Shown piece by piece: positions 32,799 to 42,327 of a stretch of DNA of 64,000 bases. Made by a program: the position numbers and the translations under genes. This DNA comes from Nitrosopumilaceae archaeon (GTDB taxonomy: Archaea; Thermoproteota; Nitrososphaeria; Nitrososphaerales; Nitrosopumilaceae). The DNA lies in the NCBI GenBank assembly GCA_030041535.1, contig JASHNR010000018.1, positions 1-64,000 of the forward strand, read 5' to 3'. A model generated the notes under the pieces. It worked only from the letters and a program-made list of their open reading frames with translations, was not told the origin of the DNA and did no database searches. Position 1 is the stretch's first letter. Each line of letters starts with the position of its first letter.

Positions 32799-33464
32799 TT
32801 ATGCAAGAAGTCTAGAAGATGTTTCCTCTTTTAGCGAAACAAGGTTTGTGCAGTATTCCTTCCACTGGTGTGTGAAAAGAATTTCCTTGTCTCCATGGAC
32901 ATGACACCCAGTGAGAAATTTGTTTCCGTCCTTTAATGAAAAATCTACAACAAACTTTTCCTGTTCGTCGACTTTTCTAAAATACGTAGGTCGTAGTCCC
33001 ATTGAATAAAGATCAATGACAAAGCTAAATGGGTTTGTGGATTGCATCTTGTCTTTTGCAGATTCATATGCAATGTATCTTGCGGCATATTTTGCAGCAT
33101 CACGTGCTGCATCTCGTGCGGATTCACCTAAAACATACCCGCCACCATACCACCCATAGTTGTTGCGTGCACTGTAGCTTGCTTCTTTCCATGCATAATC
33201 CCATGCGGCGTCCCAAGTATTGGGACTGCCAGCTTTTACTGCTGCAATTCTTGCAAGATCCCACAAGGAATCGCTTGCATGTTGGATGGTAGCGCCGTCT
33301 CTCTTCCACGGCGCAAGTGCCTTGACATAGTTATCGATGGTTTCGTTAACCTTTGGAATAATCGAGTTTGCCTCATCGATAGTTCTTGCAGGAACAAAAT
33401 ATTTTATCGACTTTAGCTTGGATATATGATCGTTTATTGAAAGCGTTTCATTTGATTGAGACAA
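32799..33464 (-). CDS. soluble protein with Ala-rich helical repeats
   Basis: 221 residues, no signal peptide. The centre (about 75-140) repeats short A-A-x-D/A-A-A-x-x-A-A patterns (W-D-A-A-W-D-Y-A-W, S-A-R-D-A-A-R-D-A-A-K-Y-A-A-R-Y), forming amphipathic helices. The C-terminus (about 150-205) looks alpha/beta with G-C-H-V-H-G-D-K-E. No known family. The adjoining gene is a membrane-anchored protein on the same strand. Confidence 0.7.
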   Translation of the reverse strand: MSQSNETLSINDHISKLKSIKYFVPARTIDEANSIIPKVNETIDNYVKALAPWKRDGATIQHASDSLWDLARIAAVKAGSPNTWDAAWDYAWKEASYSARNNYGWYGGGYVLGESARDAARDAAKYAARYIAYESAKDKMQSTNPFSFVIDLYSMGLRPTYFRKVDEQEKFVVDFSLKDGNKFLTGCHVHGDKEILFTHQWKEYCTNLVSLKEETSSRLLA

Positions 33465-33505
33465 TTCAATATCAGAACTTTTTGAGTTTTATATTAAGGC
33501 ACCGT

Positions 33506-34267
33506 CTATTTGCAGACAGAATTTTGTCCTGGGTACAATTCCCAATTTCCTCCGGCATTTTTCTTAAATTCTATCATTTGTTTACCAATGGCATCATGAG
33601 TGTATTTAGTAATTATCTTACCAGTCACTTCTGAATATGGCGCAAAATAATATTCGGAACGTATGAAAAGATATGTGTTGTTTGAGTTTTGAGTTTTGTT
33701 TAGCGTAGGCAAAAGTTGTAATACATGTAATTTTTCTTCAATAGGATCAACCAGTTCCGGATTTGATTGATTTCCCAAAGTTCCCATTTCGTCTCCAGTG
33801 GTTTGAATTTCATTATCAGTTGGAAGAGTGTAATATCTAAAAAGAGTGGTTAGCATGAATTTCAGTGTTACAGGATCGCCATTTTTATTTAAAATAATTG
33901 TAGAATATGCAATATCATTATCATCTGCTTCATAATTGCAATAGGAAAGATCAGTTTGGAAAGGAGTCTCATCACTATATTCTTTCATGATGGTTTGTTG
34001 TGAAATGTTGGAAGAGGTGCTGTTTTGAACTTGTATCAATTGATCAGTTCTGTTGACCAATGTATCCAAACCTGCCGTAGACTTTTGCATTTCTGTTAAC
34101 AAGTTATCAGTTTTGTTGAGTAACAGGGTCAGACTTGCCGTCGTCTTTTGCGTATCAGTATCAATCTCGTTAAAATGATATACTTCAACGAGAGCAATTA
34201 CAAATAAAAGAATTGCAATTATAGTACCACCTATTGTAAATTTGTGTGCTAGTCCTTCCAGATGCAT
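33506..34267 (-). CDS. membrane-anchored coiled-coil protein
   Basis: 253 residues: short cytoplasmic end, one transmembrane helix (about 12-32), then a coiled coil of heptads with N-K-T-D-N-L-L-T-E-M and N-R-T-D-Q-L-I (about 40-85), and an extracytoplasmic domain with three Cys and several N-x-S/T sites. Function unknown; surface location inferred. Confidence 0.75.
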   Translation of the reverse strand: MHLEGLAHKFTIGGTIIAILLFVIALVEVYHFNEIDTDTQKTTASLTLLLNKTDNLLTEMQKSTAGLDTLVNRTDQLIQVQNSTSSNISQQTIMKEYSDETPFQTDLSYCNYEADDNDIAYSTIILNKNGDPVTLKFMLTTLFRYYTLPTDNEIQTTGDEMGTLGNQSNPELVDPIEEKLHVLQLLPTLNKTQNSNNTYLFIRSEYYFAPYSEVTGKIITKYTHDAIGKQMIEFKKNAGGNWELYPGQNSVCK

Positions 34268-34326
34268 ATCAAGTTATGAGTATTGAATATGTATTAAATA
34301 CCCTAAGAATATGCGAAGTGTATCTT

Positions 34327-35235
34327 TCATTGCCTTTGGCCTACAATAATTGACGTGGGATAGATAAAGTAAATTTTATTTCCTACTAGATGACTGTTAA
34401 CTCCCAATTTGTTTACAGTCAAATCTTCGGTAAACAATTGCCTAAGTTTTTCATCGTCACCAGGGTTTGGAAATGACGCGCTCAATTGGTCTTCAAGTTC
34501 CATTTCAAGTCCATAAAAGCCCTTTTTTTGATTAATCAGTTCTATATCATTAATCATTTTTTGGAGTTGTTCTGTGGTCAATGCCTTTGTGTGTGACGTA
34601 TCACGTAATTTTTCCATATAGTTGTATGCGTCCACCTTATCAGCGTCTGGGGTTACATCAACTATCATAATTCTTCCACCAACTTTACAAACCCGTTTCA
34701 TTTCATCTAGTACTGCTTTAGGATTGACAAAGTGATGAAAACTATACCGAGTTATAACAAGCGAGAATGATTCATCTTCAAAAGGCAATGGCAATACATC
34801 TCCTATTTTCCACGTTATGTTATGCAGTTGCTTTTCATTTTGGAGTAATTTTGCACGCTCAATCATTGCAGGCGTGATATCAATTCCTGTAACATGATTT
34901 GCAATTCTTGCAAATGCACATGATACAAGTCCTGATCCACATGCAATATCCAGTACAGTATCACTTGGACATACACCCGTAAGCTCAAACATTAGCTCAA
35001 ATGCTTTTTCATTAGAATGCCCCACCTTATTTGTAAAAGGAATTGCTTGCTTTGTAAATTGAGATATTATTGATTTGTTATGTTCATGAGTGTCTGCGTT
35101 TGGATCGGGTTTTTTCTTGTGCTTGGGCAACCATAACCTTGCAACAGCACCCATCATAAACCCACCAACAACAACTATTGCAATTCCGCTGATTACCAGA
35201 ATGATTACTCTTACAATCGATTTTAGAGATACCAT
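34327..35235 (-). CDS. membrane-tethered class I SAM-dependent methyltransferase
   Basis: 302 residues from M-V-S-L-K-S-I; an ATG 22 codons earlier is possible. One N-terminal transmembrane helix (about 8-30) is followed by a UbiE-like methyltransferase domain: V-L-D-I-A-C-G-S-G-L-V (motif I), G-I-D-I-T-P-A-M, F-E-D-E-S-F-S-L-V and R-V-C-K-V-G-G-R. It would methylate a small molecule, possibly a quinone or lipid given the tether. Divergent from the gene at 35380. Confidence 0.85.
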   Translation of the reverse strand: MVSLKSIVRVIILVISGIAIVVVGGFMMGAVARLWLPKHKKKPDPNADTHEHNKSIISQFTKQAIPFTNKVGHSNEKAFELMFELTGVCPSDTVLDIACGSGLVSCAFARIANHVTGIDITPAMIERAKLLQNEKQLHNITWKIGDVLPLPFEDESFSLVITRYSFHHFVNPKAVLDEMKRVCKVGGRIMIVDVTPDADKVDAYNYMEKLRDTSHTKALTTEQLQKMINDIELINQKKGFYGLEMELEDQLSASFPNPGDDEKLRQLFTEDLTVNKLGVNSHLVGNKIYFIYPTSIIVGQRQ

Positions 35236-35379
35236 ACATTTGATAGCTTTTCTCCTGTTAAATATTGGTTGGTGAAATTTACAAGGTATATTTCTTGACA
35301 AACGATCTTTTACATCTGTTTTGATCTTTGACAGACTGCAGTGTCACCCTTTAAATGGAGTAGATTTGATTTGAATTAG

Positions 35380-36189
35380 ATGTCAGACGATACAATTAGA
35401 CTAGTTCAGTCACTTATTGATTCTAAAAAAGGAGATGCAGGCAGGTTACAACAAATTTTAGATGCATTACACCAAGGCAAGTCTCTTGATGTTTCTGATC
35501 AAAATTACTTGCAAGAAATTTCCGCAGAACCACCAAAACAGCCAGATGAAGGTCCTGCAATGGTTTCCAATATTCCCGAAGATGAAACTTCTGACAAGCA
35601 AGAGTCTTTTGATTCTCAAGAATCTGCTCCCAAAGAGGAAGAGACCCACGACGCCTTCGATGATGATGCAGTAATACAAGATGCCAGAAATGCACCTTCA
35701 AGAAAAAAGATTGCAGTGGTGGCAGCGGTGATTGTTGCAATAGTTGTGGCATATGTAGGACTTGATTCCTATGCAGTAAGTACACTCCAGTTCCGCCCTG
35801 ATGCAGAAAATCAATATCAAATATCACCCACGCAGATCCACATACAGGCAGATGTGTGTAATCCTTCCTTCTTTCCCACAAGTTTTAACAAGTATGAGAT
35901 AACCGCATTTTACAATTCAAGCGTCCTAGAAACGGCCGAAATGGGTGGAGCCACATTATCTTCCAAGACCATATCTACTGTTGATGGCGTCTTTTCATTA
36001 AATGCAGATGCTATACTCGAACTAAAACAAGAGAATGCCACATTTGATCCAACACTGGCAAAGATTACCACCAGTGTCGACGCCCCAATATTTGGAATAA
36101 TTCCGTTTTCGGTAGTAAAACAATATTCTGCACAGCAATTCCACGATATGCTCAAAAATGGCCTTCCTAGTTCTTTTAGTTGCGACTAG
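35380..36189 (+). CDS. single-pass membrane protein with LEA14-like extracytoplasmic domain
   Basis: 269 residues. Residues 1-100 are acidic and probably disordered cytoplasm (S-D-Q-N-Y-L-Q-E; E-E-E-T-H-D), with K-K at about 109 before a transmembrane helix (about 111-128). The outer part (130-269) has the alternating polar/hydrophobic strands of a LEA14/WHy-type beta domain. Two Cys. No enzyme motif. Function unknown. Confidence 0.75.
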   Translation: MSDDTIRLVQSLIDSKKGDAGRLQQILDALHQGKSLDVSDQNYLQEISAEPPKQPDEGPAMVSNIPEDETSDKQESFDSQESAPKEEETHDAFDDDAVIQDARNAPSRKKIAVVAAVIVAIVVAYVGLDSYAVSTLQFRPDAENQYQISPTQIHIQADVCNPSFFPTSFNKYEITAFYNSSVLETAEMGGATLSSKTISTVDGVFSLNADAILELKQENATFDPTLAKITTSVDAPIFGIIPFSVVKQYSAQQFHDMLKNGLPSSFSCD

Positions 36190-36693
36190 TTAGATTTTTC
36201 CTCGTTCCTTGAGTCTTTGCAACATTCTCTTCTCACCATCAGCAAATCTTTGCCTGTCTTCCTCGGTTTCAAGTAAAAGTGGTGGCACTTCAACCGTCTT
36301 GCCATTAGATCCCAGTGCAACAGCTGTAACATATGCGGTATTTGTCAGGGTTCTAGTTCCAGTAATCAAGTCTTCTGCCTCTACCTTGATCTCTATTTCC
36401 ATCGAGGAACGATGAACATAGTTTAGCTTTGCATTAAGAATTAGTGCGTTTCCAACATAGACAGGCTTGAGGAAATTTACCCGATCTATGCTTGCTGTCA
36501 CAGTGTTGGTTCGCGAATGCCTCTGTGATACAAGTCCTGCAATCAGATCAATCTGTTTTAGGATCTCGCCACCAAAAACGTTCCCTGCAGGATTGGCATC
36601 TGATGGAAACATCCTGACAGTCATTTCTGCTTTTGACTCATTTGGACTCTTTGGTGGAAGAACCATATTGTTGTCAAAAATCAAAACATGCAT
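36190..36693 (-). CDS. acyl-CoA thioesterase, hotdog fold (YciA/BACH type)
   Basis: 167 residues. Characteristic A-N-P-A-G-N-V-F-G-G-E-I-L-K-Q-I-D block and T-A-S-I-D-R-V-N-F-L-K-P-V-Y. The catalytic Asp and Asn/Gly region is intact. It hydrolyses acyl-CoA to free acid and CoA. The ATG follows directly after the stop of the upstream small membrane protein gene (TAAATG), so the two are translationally coupled; a start nine codons in (M-V-L-P-P-K) is also possible. Confidence 0.9.
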   Translation of the reverse strand: MHVLIFDNNMVLPPKSPNESKAEMTVRMFPSDANPAGNVFGGEILKQIDLIAGLVSQRHSRTNTVTASIDRVNFLKPVYVGNALILNAKLNYVHRSSMEIEIKVEAEDLITGTRTLTNTAYVTAVALGSNGKTVEVPPLLLETEEDRQRFADGEKRMLQRLKERGKI

Positions 36694-36906
36694 TTATGAG
36701 TTGTTTTTCTTGTTGTTCTCATTGTCTTCTGATGAGCTAGTACCAGACTCATCGTACGAGTACAAAGAGTCATCCCTCACATAAGTTCCGTTGTCTGCAA
36801 ACTTGCTTGGATTATCTCCCTTCTTTTTGTACCAGAACTTGAAAATCAGTGCAAGAGGACCTCCAACAAGTCCAATGAACAAAGGAATAGTCCAATCAAT
36901 GAACAT
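36694..36906 (-). CDS. small membrane protein upstream of the thioesterase
   Basis: 70 residues, one hydrophobic helix (about 5-22) and a long polar tail rich in Ser, Asp, Glu, Asn (Y-S-Y-D-E-S-G-T-S-S-S-E-D-N). Coupled to the thioesterase gene. No known family. Confidence 0.6.
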   Translation of the reverse strand: MFIDWTIPLFIGLVGGPLALIFKFWYKKKGDNPSKFADNGTYVRDDSLYSYDESGTSSSEDNENNKKNNS

Positions 36907-37030
36907 GTGTCAACTCACATCAAACTCTAATATCAATGTCGTGGCCCTGTTTCATCTTAGCGTAGGATCATACTTAAACTGTAACAGCATCTAAAAATGT
37001 CTTTATTGCGCATAAAACAATCATGACCTG

Positions 37031-37240
37031 ATGAAATATTTTTGGTGGAGACTCTTAGATTATGCAACCGGAGTCTTTGTAGGCGGGGGAATTGTATTTC
37101 TCATTTCCAAGTTTGTTTGCCACAAATGTCTTGGGTCATATACCACTATTTTGTTTCTTGCAATATGGATTGGTTTTATGCTTTTAGTGAATTTTGTATT
37201 TCAGAGAGCAAAGCCACAAAGTACGCCAAAGGATAACTAA
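37031..37240 (+). CDS. small two-helix membrane protein
   Basis: 69 residues with two helices (about 12-28 and 40-58), a C-H-K-C pair between them and a basic end (R-A-K-P-Q-S). A Cys pair in the loop could bind a metal. A different 64-codon frame overlaps here and is treated as a shadow. Confidence 0.6.
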   Translation: MKYFWWRLLDYATGVFVGGGIVFLISKFVCHKCLGSYTTILFLAIWIGFMLLVNFVFQRAKPQSTPKDN

Positions 37241-37302
37241 CGTTTGCAGTGTATTGCACTATATTCCCAGTCTTTATCATTTATAGACACCATACAAGAA
37301 TC

Positions 37303-37659
37303 ATGCAAGCAAAATTAGTTACAAATGAGTATGATCCATTCAAGGTAAGATATTCACTAGACAGACTCTTGATAAACAGGAGTAACGAGTTTCACGAGAT
37401 TGCTACTGCAATTGGATATCCCATAACACAACAGTGCTGGGAAGAATTCATACTAAGGTTCTGTCTTGAGTTTGATGACTGTTTCAAGATGTGGTCAGAT
37501 AAGGAAGACCGCGCTAATCACAACAAGGTACACAAGTGTATGACAATGATGAGGCAGATTTCAGTTGGAAAGCAAAACATGACTGAGGTTACCAAGCTTC
37601 AAAATGCTGCATATAGAATTGCAGAAGACTTCAAGATACTATACCAAAGACTCAAGTGA
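37303..37659 (+). CDS. soluble helical protein of unknown function
   Basis: 118 residues from M-Q-A-K-L-V-T-N-E-Y; an upstream ATG would add 18 mostly hydrophobic residues but has no support. Charged and alpha-helical (E-E-F-I-L-R-F-C-L-E-F-D-D), with no membrane segment. Lies just before the roadblock-like gene at 37703 (44 bp) and may be cotranscribed. Confidence 0.6.
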   Translation: MQAKLVTNEYDPFKVRYSLDRLLINRSNEFHEIATAIGYPITQQCWEEFILRFCLEFDDCFKMWSDKEDRANHNKVHKCMTMMRQISVGKQNMTEVTKLQNAAYRIAEDFKILYQRLK

Positions 37660-37702
37660 CTTGCCAGAAAACAAATATAGCTACTGGTAATATTCCTAGT
37701 AA

Positions 37703-38113
37703 ATGAACATATTTGAAGAATTTTGCAGGGATGTAGTTGAACTAGATCCCAAAATAAGATTTGCAGGAATTGCAGATGTTGATGGAAAGCTAGAATCCAC
37801 CGCAGATAGAAAAGGACTTGTGCCGTTGCTAAGTGCTGAAGAAAGAGCCCAGTATGCAATCACCGCTGCAACAAGACAGTATACTAGATTGAGATGGGAA
37901 TATAGGCTTGGAAAGATATCTTATGCAAGTTCACATTATACAAAATTGATTAGAGCTACTATTCCCATTGCAGACGAGAACAGTAGACTGGCACACGTAT
38001 TATTGCTCTCATTTGATGCCGATGCAGACAATTTTCACCAGATAATCACAAAGAAAATCATCCCCCTAGTCGCAAAAAATATGGGTAAGTTTCTCAAGGC
38101 TACAGAAAAATAA
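37703..38113 (+). CDS. roadblock/LC7-like protein
   Basis: 136 residues with a strand-helix pattern (F-A-G-I-A-D-V-D-G-K-L-E-S; A-T-I-P-I-A-D-E-N-S) resembling the roadblock fold used by small-GTPase regulators, and similar in style to the protein at 22085. No GTPase is adjacent. Function unknown. Confidence 0.65.
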   Translation: MNIFEEFCRDVVELDPKIRFAGIADVDGKLESTADRKGLVPLLSAEERAQYAITAATRQYTRLRWEYRLGKISYASSHYTKLIRATIPIADENSRLAHVLLLSFDADADNFHQIITKKIIPLVAKNMGKFLKATEK

Positions 38114-38149
38114 CAAAACCGATAATTACCAAATATTTTATAGTAAATT

Positions 38150-39007
38150 ATGCCTGCAGCAGATAGTAGTCCTGAAGACATACAAAAAGCAGAACAGCAG
38201 TTTTCCAAGCCACACGGTAAAACTCTACGTAAGGAGTTCTATACTCTTGCGATAAAATTTATTGTAGTATCAATAGGTTCGTGGATTTCCCTCCACCTGT
38301 TTGAATTATTTGTGGCACCATCACTTGGTGTCACACATACTCACATTCAAATTGTAAGTGTCATAGCCATAGCAATCATATCATTTGCCGTAATTACAGC
38401 GACAAGACGTCTGCTTAAAGGATTTACAAGTAAAACACACCCACAATTTTCTGCCAGCTTGACATTTTTTATAATAATATTTGTCTCCCTTATTGCAAGT
38501 CTTGCCATTTTGTATCAATTAAACGTCAACCCGCAAGAGATCCTAATCAGCGGCGGCGTAGCTGCAATAATTTTAGGCATAGGATTGTCCACCATTGTAG
38601 GAAATATTCTTTCAGGTGGATTGATGCTTACAACTTATCCGGCCAAGATTGGAGATCCTATTCATGTTGTAGGTGACAACATTCGAGGAAAGATTGACGA
38701 AATCAACATGTTTTACACAAAAATACAAACTGAGGAAGGCAAGGAATACATCATACCAAACAACGCAATAATACAAGGCAATGTCAGAATACTAAAAGAT
38801 ATTCCAATTGCAAAACAGTTGCCCTATTCTGAAGGCGATGTGGTAGAAATAACAAGCTCGCTTGAAAAATATATTGGAACCGTAATCAAAATTACATCAA
38901 AATTTACTACAATCCTAAATGACGAGCGAACCAAAGAATACATCTTGGCAAACAGTATGGTTTTGCAAGGCAATTTCACCATAGTAAGACATAGGACAAA
39001 ATCCTAG
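38150..39007 (+). CDS. small-conductance mechanosensitive channel (MscS family)
   Basis: 285 residues. Three hydrophobic segments precede the pore helix G-G-V-A-A-I-I-L-G-I-G-L-S-T-I-V and G-N-I-L-S-G-G, then a beta domain (Y-P-A-K-I-G-D-P-I-H; I-P-N-N-A-I-I-Q-G). The length is that of a compact MscS. It releases solutes on osmotic downshift. Confidence 0.9.
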   Translation: MPAADSSPEDIQKAEQQFSKPHGKTLRKEFYTLAIKFIVVSIGSWISLHLFELFVAPSLGVTHTHIQIVSVIAIAIISFAVITATRRLLKGFTSKTHPQFSASLTFFIIIFVSLIASLAILYQLNVNPQEILISGGVAAIILGIGLSTIVGNILSGGLMLTTYPAKIGDPIHVVGDNIRGKIDEINMFYTKIQTEEGKEYIIPNNAIIQGNVRILKDIPIAKQLPYSEGDVVEITSSLEKYIGTVIKITSKFTTILNDERTKEYILANSMVLQGNFTIVRHRTKS

Positions 39008-39011
39008 AAGA

Positions 39012-39368
39012 TTAATTGCCGCCGCCATTGACTTTAATCTGAGCCATGTCGCGCTGCTCTACATACATTTGTACCCTAGTATCTGAACAAAACGGATAGG
39101 TTTGTTCCTGACCCTTGTTTTGTTGACAGAATTCTGATACCTGCAACATTTCTTGGTCACAATCCGAGGTAGGATTAGATACACATGAGTCTATATCGCT
39201 TGCAATTGTGCTTATCGTATCAGGAGATTGCATACTAGAAGAAAACTGCGAGTTTCCCTGATCGCTTGATGGTTGATTGAAAAGTGGAAACCCAATAAAG
39301 ATGAAGAAGAAAGCTGACGAAATAGCAAGTATGATTCCAGTAATGATTCCTCCTTTTTTGTTCATCAA
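39012..39368 (-). CDS. membrane-anchored protein with Cys-rich extracytoplasmic part
   Basis: 118 residues: N-terminal basic start M-M-N-K-K-G-G and transmembrane helix (about 8-26), then a polar Gln/Ser-rich part with four Cys (S-C-V-S-N ... D-C-D-Q-E ... F-C-Q-Q-N ... F-C-S-D-T) that may form two disulfides. Followed by another secreted gene on the same strand. Confidence 0.6.
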   Translation of the reverse strand: MMNKKGGIITGIILAISSAFFFIFIGFPLFNQPSSDQGNSQFSSSMQSPDTISTIASDIDSCVSNPTSDCDQEMLQVSEFCQQNKGQEQTYPFCSDTRVQMYVEQRDMAQIKVNGGGN

Positions 39369-39406
39369 GTTTGTTTTATCTTCTCCAAATTATAACCAAT
39401 GTGGAA

Positions 39407-39805
39407 CTAGGTTACTGTTATCTTCATTGTAAGAGGCGATGACAAGGCGTCAGGATTGCTTATTCCTGACCAAACATAGATCTGCGCAGTATAATTTCCA
39501 GGTACTGCGGGTGTCCAAGATTGTGATGGGTTGAGTGACTGTCCAGCACTTAGTGTTCCAGTAATCCATGAAAGCTGAACCGCAACTCCATTTTCATCTA
39601 GCACTTGAACGATATATGCAAATGGCTGGTCTGTGTTAAGACCACTTGTCAGATCGGCTGTAATTTGCACTTGTTTATTTGTTGGAACTGTCCAGACTCC
39701 ATTTTGTAGACTGGTTGACACTTCAGAAAGCTGTGAATGTGCTAATGGGATTGTCGAGGATAGGGCAAATATCATCATGACTGAGAAGGCAAGCCATCTT
39801 TTCAT
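39407..39805 (-). CDS. secreted Ig-like protein
   Basis: 132 residues. Signal peptide ends L-A-H-S (about 24). One beta-sandwich-like domain follows (Q-V-Q-I-T-A-D-L; P-G-N-Y-T-A-Q-I-Y-V-W-S), with no anchor. Together with the gene at 39012 it may form a small extracellular pair. Confidence 0.7.
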   Translation of the reverse strand: MKRWLAFSVMMIFALSSTIPLAHSQLSEVSTSLQNGVWTVPTNKQVQITADLTSGLNTDQPFAYIVQVLDENGVAVQLSWITGTLSAGQSLNPSQSWTPAVPGNYTAQIYVWSGISNPDALSSPLTMKITVT

Positions 39806-40029
39806 CTAATTACTTTTGTCTAGTCCCATTTTTTAGCGTTTGTTATCGTGACTAGTTCTTCCTTCATTTGATTGAGAGTGTTTCCTGTACTTCATTAACA
39901 CTACTCAGGAACTTTTGCTTTGCCTCATACTAGTCTGTTACCTTGATTAAAATCTCAGTAAGAGAAAACATGACTCTTACCAGAAGCTAGAAGTATTTCC
40001 ATGTCTTTTAGCAAGTCTTCTGACATGTA

Positions 40030-40812
40030 TTATTTCACAACTGCCTTGAATCGTAAATCATCTTTTAGTCTATTAAATACCGAGTCCTTGATTGCCCATC
40101 CCTTTATTGTCTTTCCATAGTACAGTATTGCCTGTGCAAGCAATTCTAGTGCCTCACGGTCCTCTCCAAGTTCTGCCTTGCTTCTTGCCTTAGAATAGAT
40201 TACTGTACCATTTTTTGGATTGACTTTTAGAACTTTGTCAAACAGTATAACTGCGTCTTGATGTTTACCAAGCTCTGCAAGACTCGTTGCCTTGTAAAAC
40301 AAGGCTTCAAAATTTTCGGGTTCTTTTTCTATCACCTTATCAAAACACAATAATGCATCATTGTGTTTCTTCTGTTTTCCAAGTACAAGACCCTTAAAAT
40401 AAGTGGCAGAAACATTCTCAGGTTCAATAGACAAAGACCTGTTGAAACATAGAAGAGCTTCGTCATACTTTCCAACTCCTATTTCTGCGATGCCCTTGTT
40501 GTAGAGAACTGGCACATAAGTTGGATCCACTTTCAATGCCTTTTCATAGAGGTTTATCGCTCGTTCAAATTGCTGTTGTTCAGCATATGAATTTCCCAAA
40601 TTGTTCAAAGCCAATACATGATTTGGGTCTTTCTCAAGTATTTTTTCGAAACATGCAACTGCATCTTTGCTTTTCTTTAACTGAATAAGAGACATTCCTT
40701 TGTTATATAACGCATCTGCATTTTGTGGATCGCTCTTTAGAGCCTTGTCAAAAAAAGATATAGCATTTTTGTGCTTGCCTAGTTTAGCATAACTCTTGCC
40801 TTCCGATATCAT
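40030..40812 (-). CDS. tetratricopeptide-repeat protein
   Basis: 260 residues from M-I-S-E-G-K-S-Y; upstream TTG or ATG starts add 10-32 residues of uncertain value. Seven TPR units with A-x-x-x-F-x-x-x-L and Y-N-K-G spacing (A-L-Y-N-K-G-M-S; V-L-Y-N-K-G-I-A; A-L-F-Y-K-A-T-S). Shares the same TPR style as the protein at 12619 but has no coiled-coil front. Cytoplasmic scaffold. Confidence 0.8.
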   Translation of the reverse strand: MISEGKSYAKLGKHKNAISFFDKALKSDPQNADALYNKGMSLIQLKKSKDAVACFEKILEKDPNHVLALNNLGNSYAEQQQFERAINLYEKALKVDPTYVPVLYNKGIAEIGVGKYDEALLCFNRSLSIEPENVSATYFKGLVLGKQKKHNDALLCFDKVIEKEPENFEALFYKATSLAELGKHQDAVILFDKVLKVNPKNGTVIYSKARSKAELGEDREALELLAQAILYYGKTIKGWAIKDSVFNRLKDDLRFKAVVK

Positions 40813-40985
40813 TCCAGTAGATTCATTTTGATTTTGTGTCAATTTGATACTGATTAATATCGATAGATTATTTGATGATTTAAGGTTACACCAAGACAGA
40901 TTCAACAAACTAAATTAAATTAGGTGCCAAGCATAATTTTGACAATCTTACAATTATAGTAAATTTTTCATGATGGTACAATGAT

Positions 40986-42278
40986 TTATTGAGGTACAGT
41001 GGTTTGAGGAAATGCCTTCTTGATATATCTTGATAGCAATGGATATTGGACTATCAAAGATGAGAGAACTACTCCGAATGTTATAGGCTCCAATATGTCT
41101 TTGAAATTGCTGTCTGGAAGAGTTGCTACAAGTGCAACAGACAGAGCACCCCTCATTCCACCCAGCATTATTACATGTCTCCATGCATTTGGCCATTTTT
41201 CATGCGTAAATCTATGGGTTGCAGCAAGTATTGGATAGGTGGATGCAGCTCGTGCTGCCAATACCACTCCAAATGCCATTGCAATCAATGGTAGGTTCTT
41301 GCCCATGTTATGAACATCCATACTTAGTCCAAGATACAAGAAGGCTACAGAGTTTGCAAAAAAGGCAATCATCTCCCAAAAGTGCGAACTGTACATTAGT
41401 GTTTTTTCGCTCATTATTCCCTTTCCCTTCATAATCAAATTACCAAAATACAATCCAGCTGCAGCTGCTGCAACTAGACCAGAAAGTTGCAATGCATTTG
41501 CAACAACTACAGAACCAAACAAGACGGCAACGGAGAGAGCAGTCTCTGCAAGCGGTTCATCCATGAGTTTGAAGAGGAATCTGGCACCCAGTGCAAATCC
41601 AAGACCTACAGCTATTCCACCAAAAAATACAATGGCAAAGTGTCCCATCTGTTCTAAAATACTGACATTTATTTGCCCAATAGTCTCCGGCGATGTTAGT
41701 GCAGAACCTTGAGCTGTAGCTATTGCAATAATGGAAGAAAAGAGGATAATACCAGCAGCATCGTTAAAGCTAGCTTCTGATTCCATAACCATTGTAAGCG
41801 CCTTTGGTACCTTGACTTGTTTGAATACTTGAATTACGATAGCAGCATCTGTAGGCGCAATCAGTGCTGCAAATGCAAACGCAACAATAATTGGTAAGCC
41901 TGCAACATATGAGAGTAAGAACCCGCCTACAATAGTAGCAAGAACTACACCAAGAGTTGCAAGCAGTAAGGATGAAATTCGCACTGTCTTGAATTGCTCA
42001 CGATCTATTTTCATCATAGCTTCGTAAATTAGAGGTGGCACGATAAAATACAGGATTAATTTTGGATCTACGTGAAACTTGGAAGTATCAAAAATACCAA
42101 ATCCTGATGTGTGTATAAGTGATACTGTTATTCCTATTCCTACTAGAATCATGGTATACGGCAGTCTAATCTTTTTGGCAAGTAATGAGGCAAGGAAGAT
42201 CATACCAAGAAATATTGGAATGACCCATTCGGTTCTAAGCAATGTGCCTATGCTTACGTCAGCCATTCTTACCTTCAT
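40986..42278 (-). CDS. Na+(K+)/H+ antiporter, CPA1 family
   Basis: 430 residues, about twelve transmembrane helices. Ion-site motifs A-L-I-A-P-T-D-A-A-I-V and S-E-A-S-F-N-D-A-A-G-I carry the Asp pair of the NhaP/NHE group, and the G-G-M-R-G-A-L-S segment near the end is the conserved Arg helix. It exchanges cations for protons across the membrane and helps pH and Na+ homeostasis. An ATG four codons later (M-A-D-V) is equally possible. Confidence 0.92.
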   Translation of the reverse strand: MKVRMADVSIGTLLRTEWVIPIFLGMIFLASLLAKKIRLPYTMILVGIGITVSLIHTSGFGIFDTSKFHVDPKLILYFIVPPLIYEAMMKIDREQFKTVRISSLLLATLGVVLATIVGGFLLSYVAGLPIIVAFAFAALIAPTDAAIVIQVFKQVKVPKALTMVMESEASFNDAAGIILFSSIIAIATAQGSALTSPETIGQINVSILEQMGHFAIVFFGGIAVGLGFALGARFLFKLMDEPLAETALSVAVLFGSVVVANALQLSGLVAAAAAGLYFGNLIMKGKGIMSEKTLMYSSHFWEMIAFFANSVAFLYLGLSMDVHNMGKNLPLIAMAFGVVLAARAASTYPILAATHRFTHEKWPNAWRHVIMLGGMRGALSVALVATLPDSNFKDILEPITFGVVLSSLIVQYPLLSRYIKKAFPQTTVPQ

Positions 42279-42327
42279 GGTATCAAATTATAAAAAGAGA
42301 TCTCCAAAATTTTGTATAATCTGTTTT

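Noticed and set aside
39955-40026. 23-codon minus-strand frame after the TPR gene (M-S-E-D-L-L-K-D-M-E-I)
   Set aside because: Begins like a real protein but stops after 23 codons; possibly a gene relic, not enough to annotate.
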